64,000 bases of DNA from contig JBJOMW010000007.1 of NCBI GenBank assembly GCA_046052145.1, positions 97,324 through 161,323 on the forward strand. The letters run 5' to 3'. The notes below the pieces were generated by a model. It saw only the letters and a list, made by a program, of their open reading frames with translations. It was not told where the DNA came from and searched no databases. This DNA comes from Falsiroseomonas sp046052145 (GTDB lineage: Bacteria; Pseudomonadota; Alphaproteobacteria; Acetobacterales; Acetobacteraceae). Below, piece after piece: positions 63,643 to 64,000 of this stretch (within the stretch, counting starts at the first letter, position 1; each line of letters starts with the position of its first letter). The translations under genes and the position numbers were made by a program.

Positions 63643-64000
63643 TGGCGGCGCAGCCGATGGACAGGCCGGTCCTCTGGACCTCGACCTTCACCTCGGGGAC
63701 GCTGGCGCACCAGGTGGCGGCGGTCTCCGGCCTGCCCTTCGAGCTGCGCTTCATCTCGCTCCGCGCAGGTGATCATCGCAAGCCGGACTACCTCGCCCTC
63801 AACCCGAAGGGCGAGGTGCCGGCACTGCAACTGCCGGACGGCACCGTGATCACTGAGGCGCCGGCGATCATCCAATGGTTCGCCGAAGCCGCGCCGGAGA
63901 GCGGCCTGCTGCCGCGCAATCCGGCGCAGCGCATCAAGGGCATCGAATGGCTCGCCTGGTGCCACTGGAGCATGGGGCGCCACTTCAACCCCTGCTTCGC
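63642..64000 (+). CDS. Second glutathione S-transferase-family protein (3' truncated by window)
   Basis: The frame begins at the ATG at 63642, overlapping the preceding TGA, and stays open to the window end (119 codons visible). Its thioredoxin-like domain reads LWTSTFTSGTLAHQVAAV, NPKGEVPALQLPDGT and ITEAPAIIQWFAE, so it is a GST. The C-terminal domain lies outside the window. Part of a tandem GST pair. Confidence 0.85.
   Translation, partial: MAAQPMDRPVLWTSTFTSGTLAHQVAAVSGLPFELRFISLRAGDHRKPDYLALNPKGEVPALQLPDGTVITEAPAIIQWFAEAAPESGLLPRNPAQRIKGIEWLAWCHWSMGRHFNPCF

Overview
The window (about 70% G+C) comes from an alphaproteobacterium, most likely of the Acetobacteraceae/Rhodospirillales (Roseomonas-like). 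The grounds are the murC-murB-ddl-ftsQ-ftsA-ftsZ-lpxC-bamD-recN-ligA order, three TctC/Bug-type tricarboxylate-binding proteins without their permeases, frequent GTG starts, tight overlaps, and a rhizobial-type acpXL cluster. No tRNA, rRNA, CRISPR array or complete insertion sequence was seen. No gene-free stretch exceeds 300 bases.

Layout. Bases 1-12441 hold the 3' half of the division and cell-wall (dcw) cluster, then lpxC, bamD, recN and ligA; a clear intrinsic terminator (6627-6660) separates ftsZ from lpxC. Bases 12485-18693 hold a small membrane protein, a haloacetate-dehalogenase-like hydrolase, and minus-strand genes: a DinB-like protein, two GNAT proteins, two aspartate-aminotransferase paralogues and a lipoprotein. 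Bases 18737-22668 are a complete potFGHI polyamine ABC operon on the minus strand. Bases 22925-26426 are an orphan three-gene phage-tail/tail-spike-like module. Bases 26520-29347 hold an FNR-type regulator with four candidate Fe-S cysteines and an M3 oligopeptidase. Bases 29408-34681 are a three-gene signalling operon (REC-EAL phosphodiesterase, FIST sensor, hybrid histidine kinase) resembling NosP/NahK nitric-oxide signalling.

Bases 34701-39902 (minus) hold an M20 amidohydrolase, TlyA, and xseB-ispA-dxs, which makes isoprenoid precursors, with a hairpin-rich intergenic repeat at 36691-36791. Bases 39999-49345 are mixed housekeeping and catabolic genes: TctC/Bug, a histone-deacetylase family protein, TusA, ROK kinase, DNA polymerase IV, hydroxyisobutyrate dehydrogenase-like, SlyB-like lipoprotein, lytic transglycosylase, TspO and an SDR. 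A likely 165-bp MITE sits at 41037-41201. Bases 49406-55017 hold two orphan peptide-binding proteins, an aldo/keto reductase and another TctC/Bug protein.

Bases 55197-60373 are acpXL-fabZ-KS-like-KS-adh-lpxXL, the pathway that makes a very-long-chain fatty acid on a dedicated carrier protein and attaches it to lipid A. One of its two ketosynthase-like proteins has lost all three catalytic residues and looks like a chain-length-factor subunit. The window ends with a SYLF protein, a fumarylacetoacetate-hydrolase family protein, a third TctC/Bug protein and two glutathione S-transferases, the last cut off by the window end.

Candidates most worth following up: the FIST/hybrid-kinase/EAL operon, the KS/KS-beta pair of the acpXL cluster, the TA-flanked MITE that supplies part of a stop codon, and the orphan tail-spike module.
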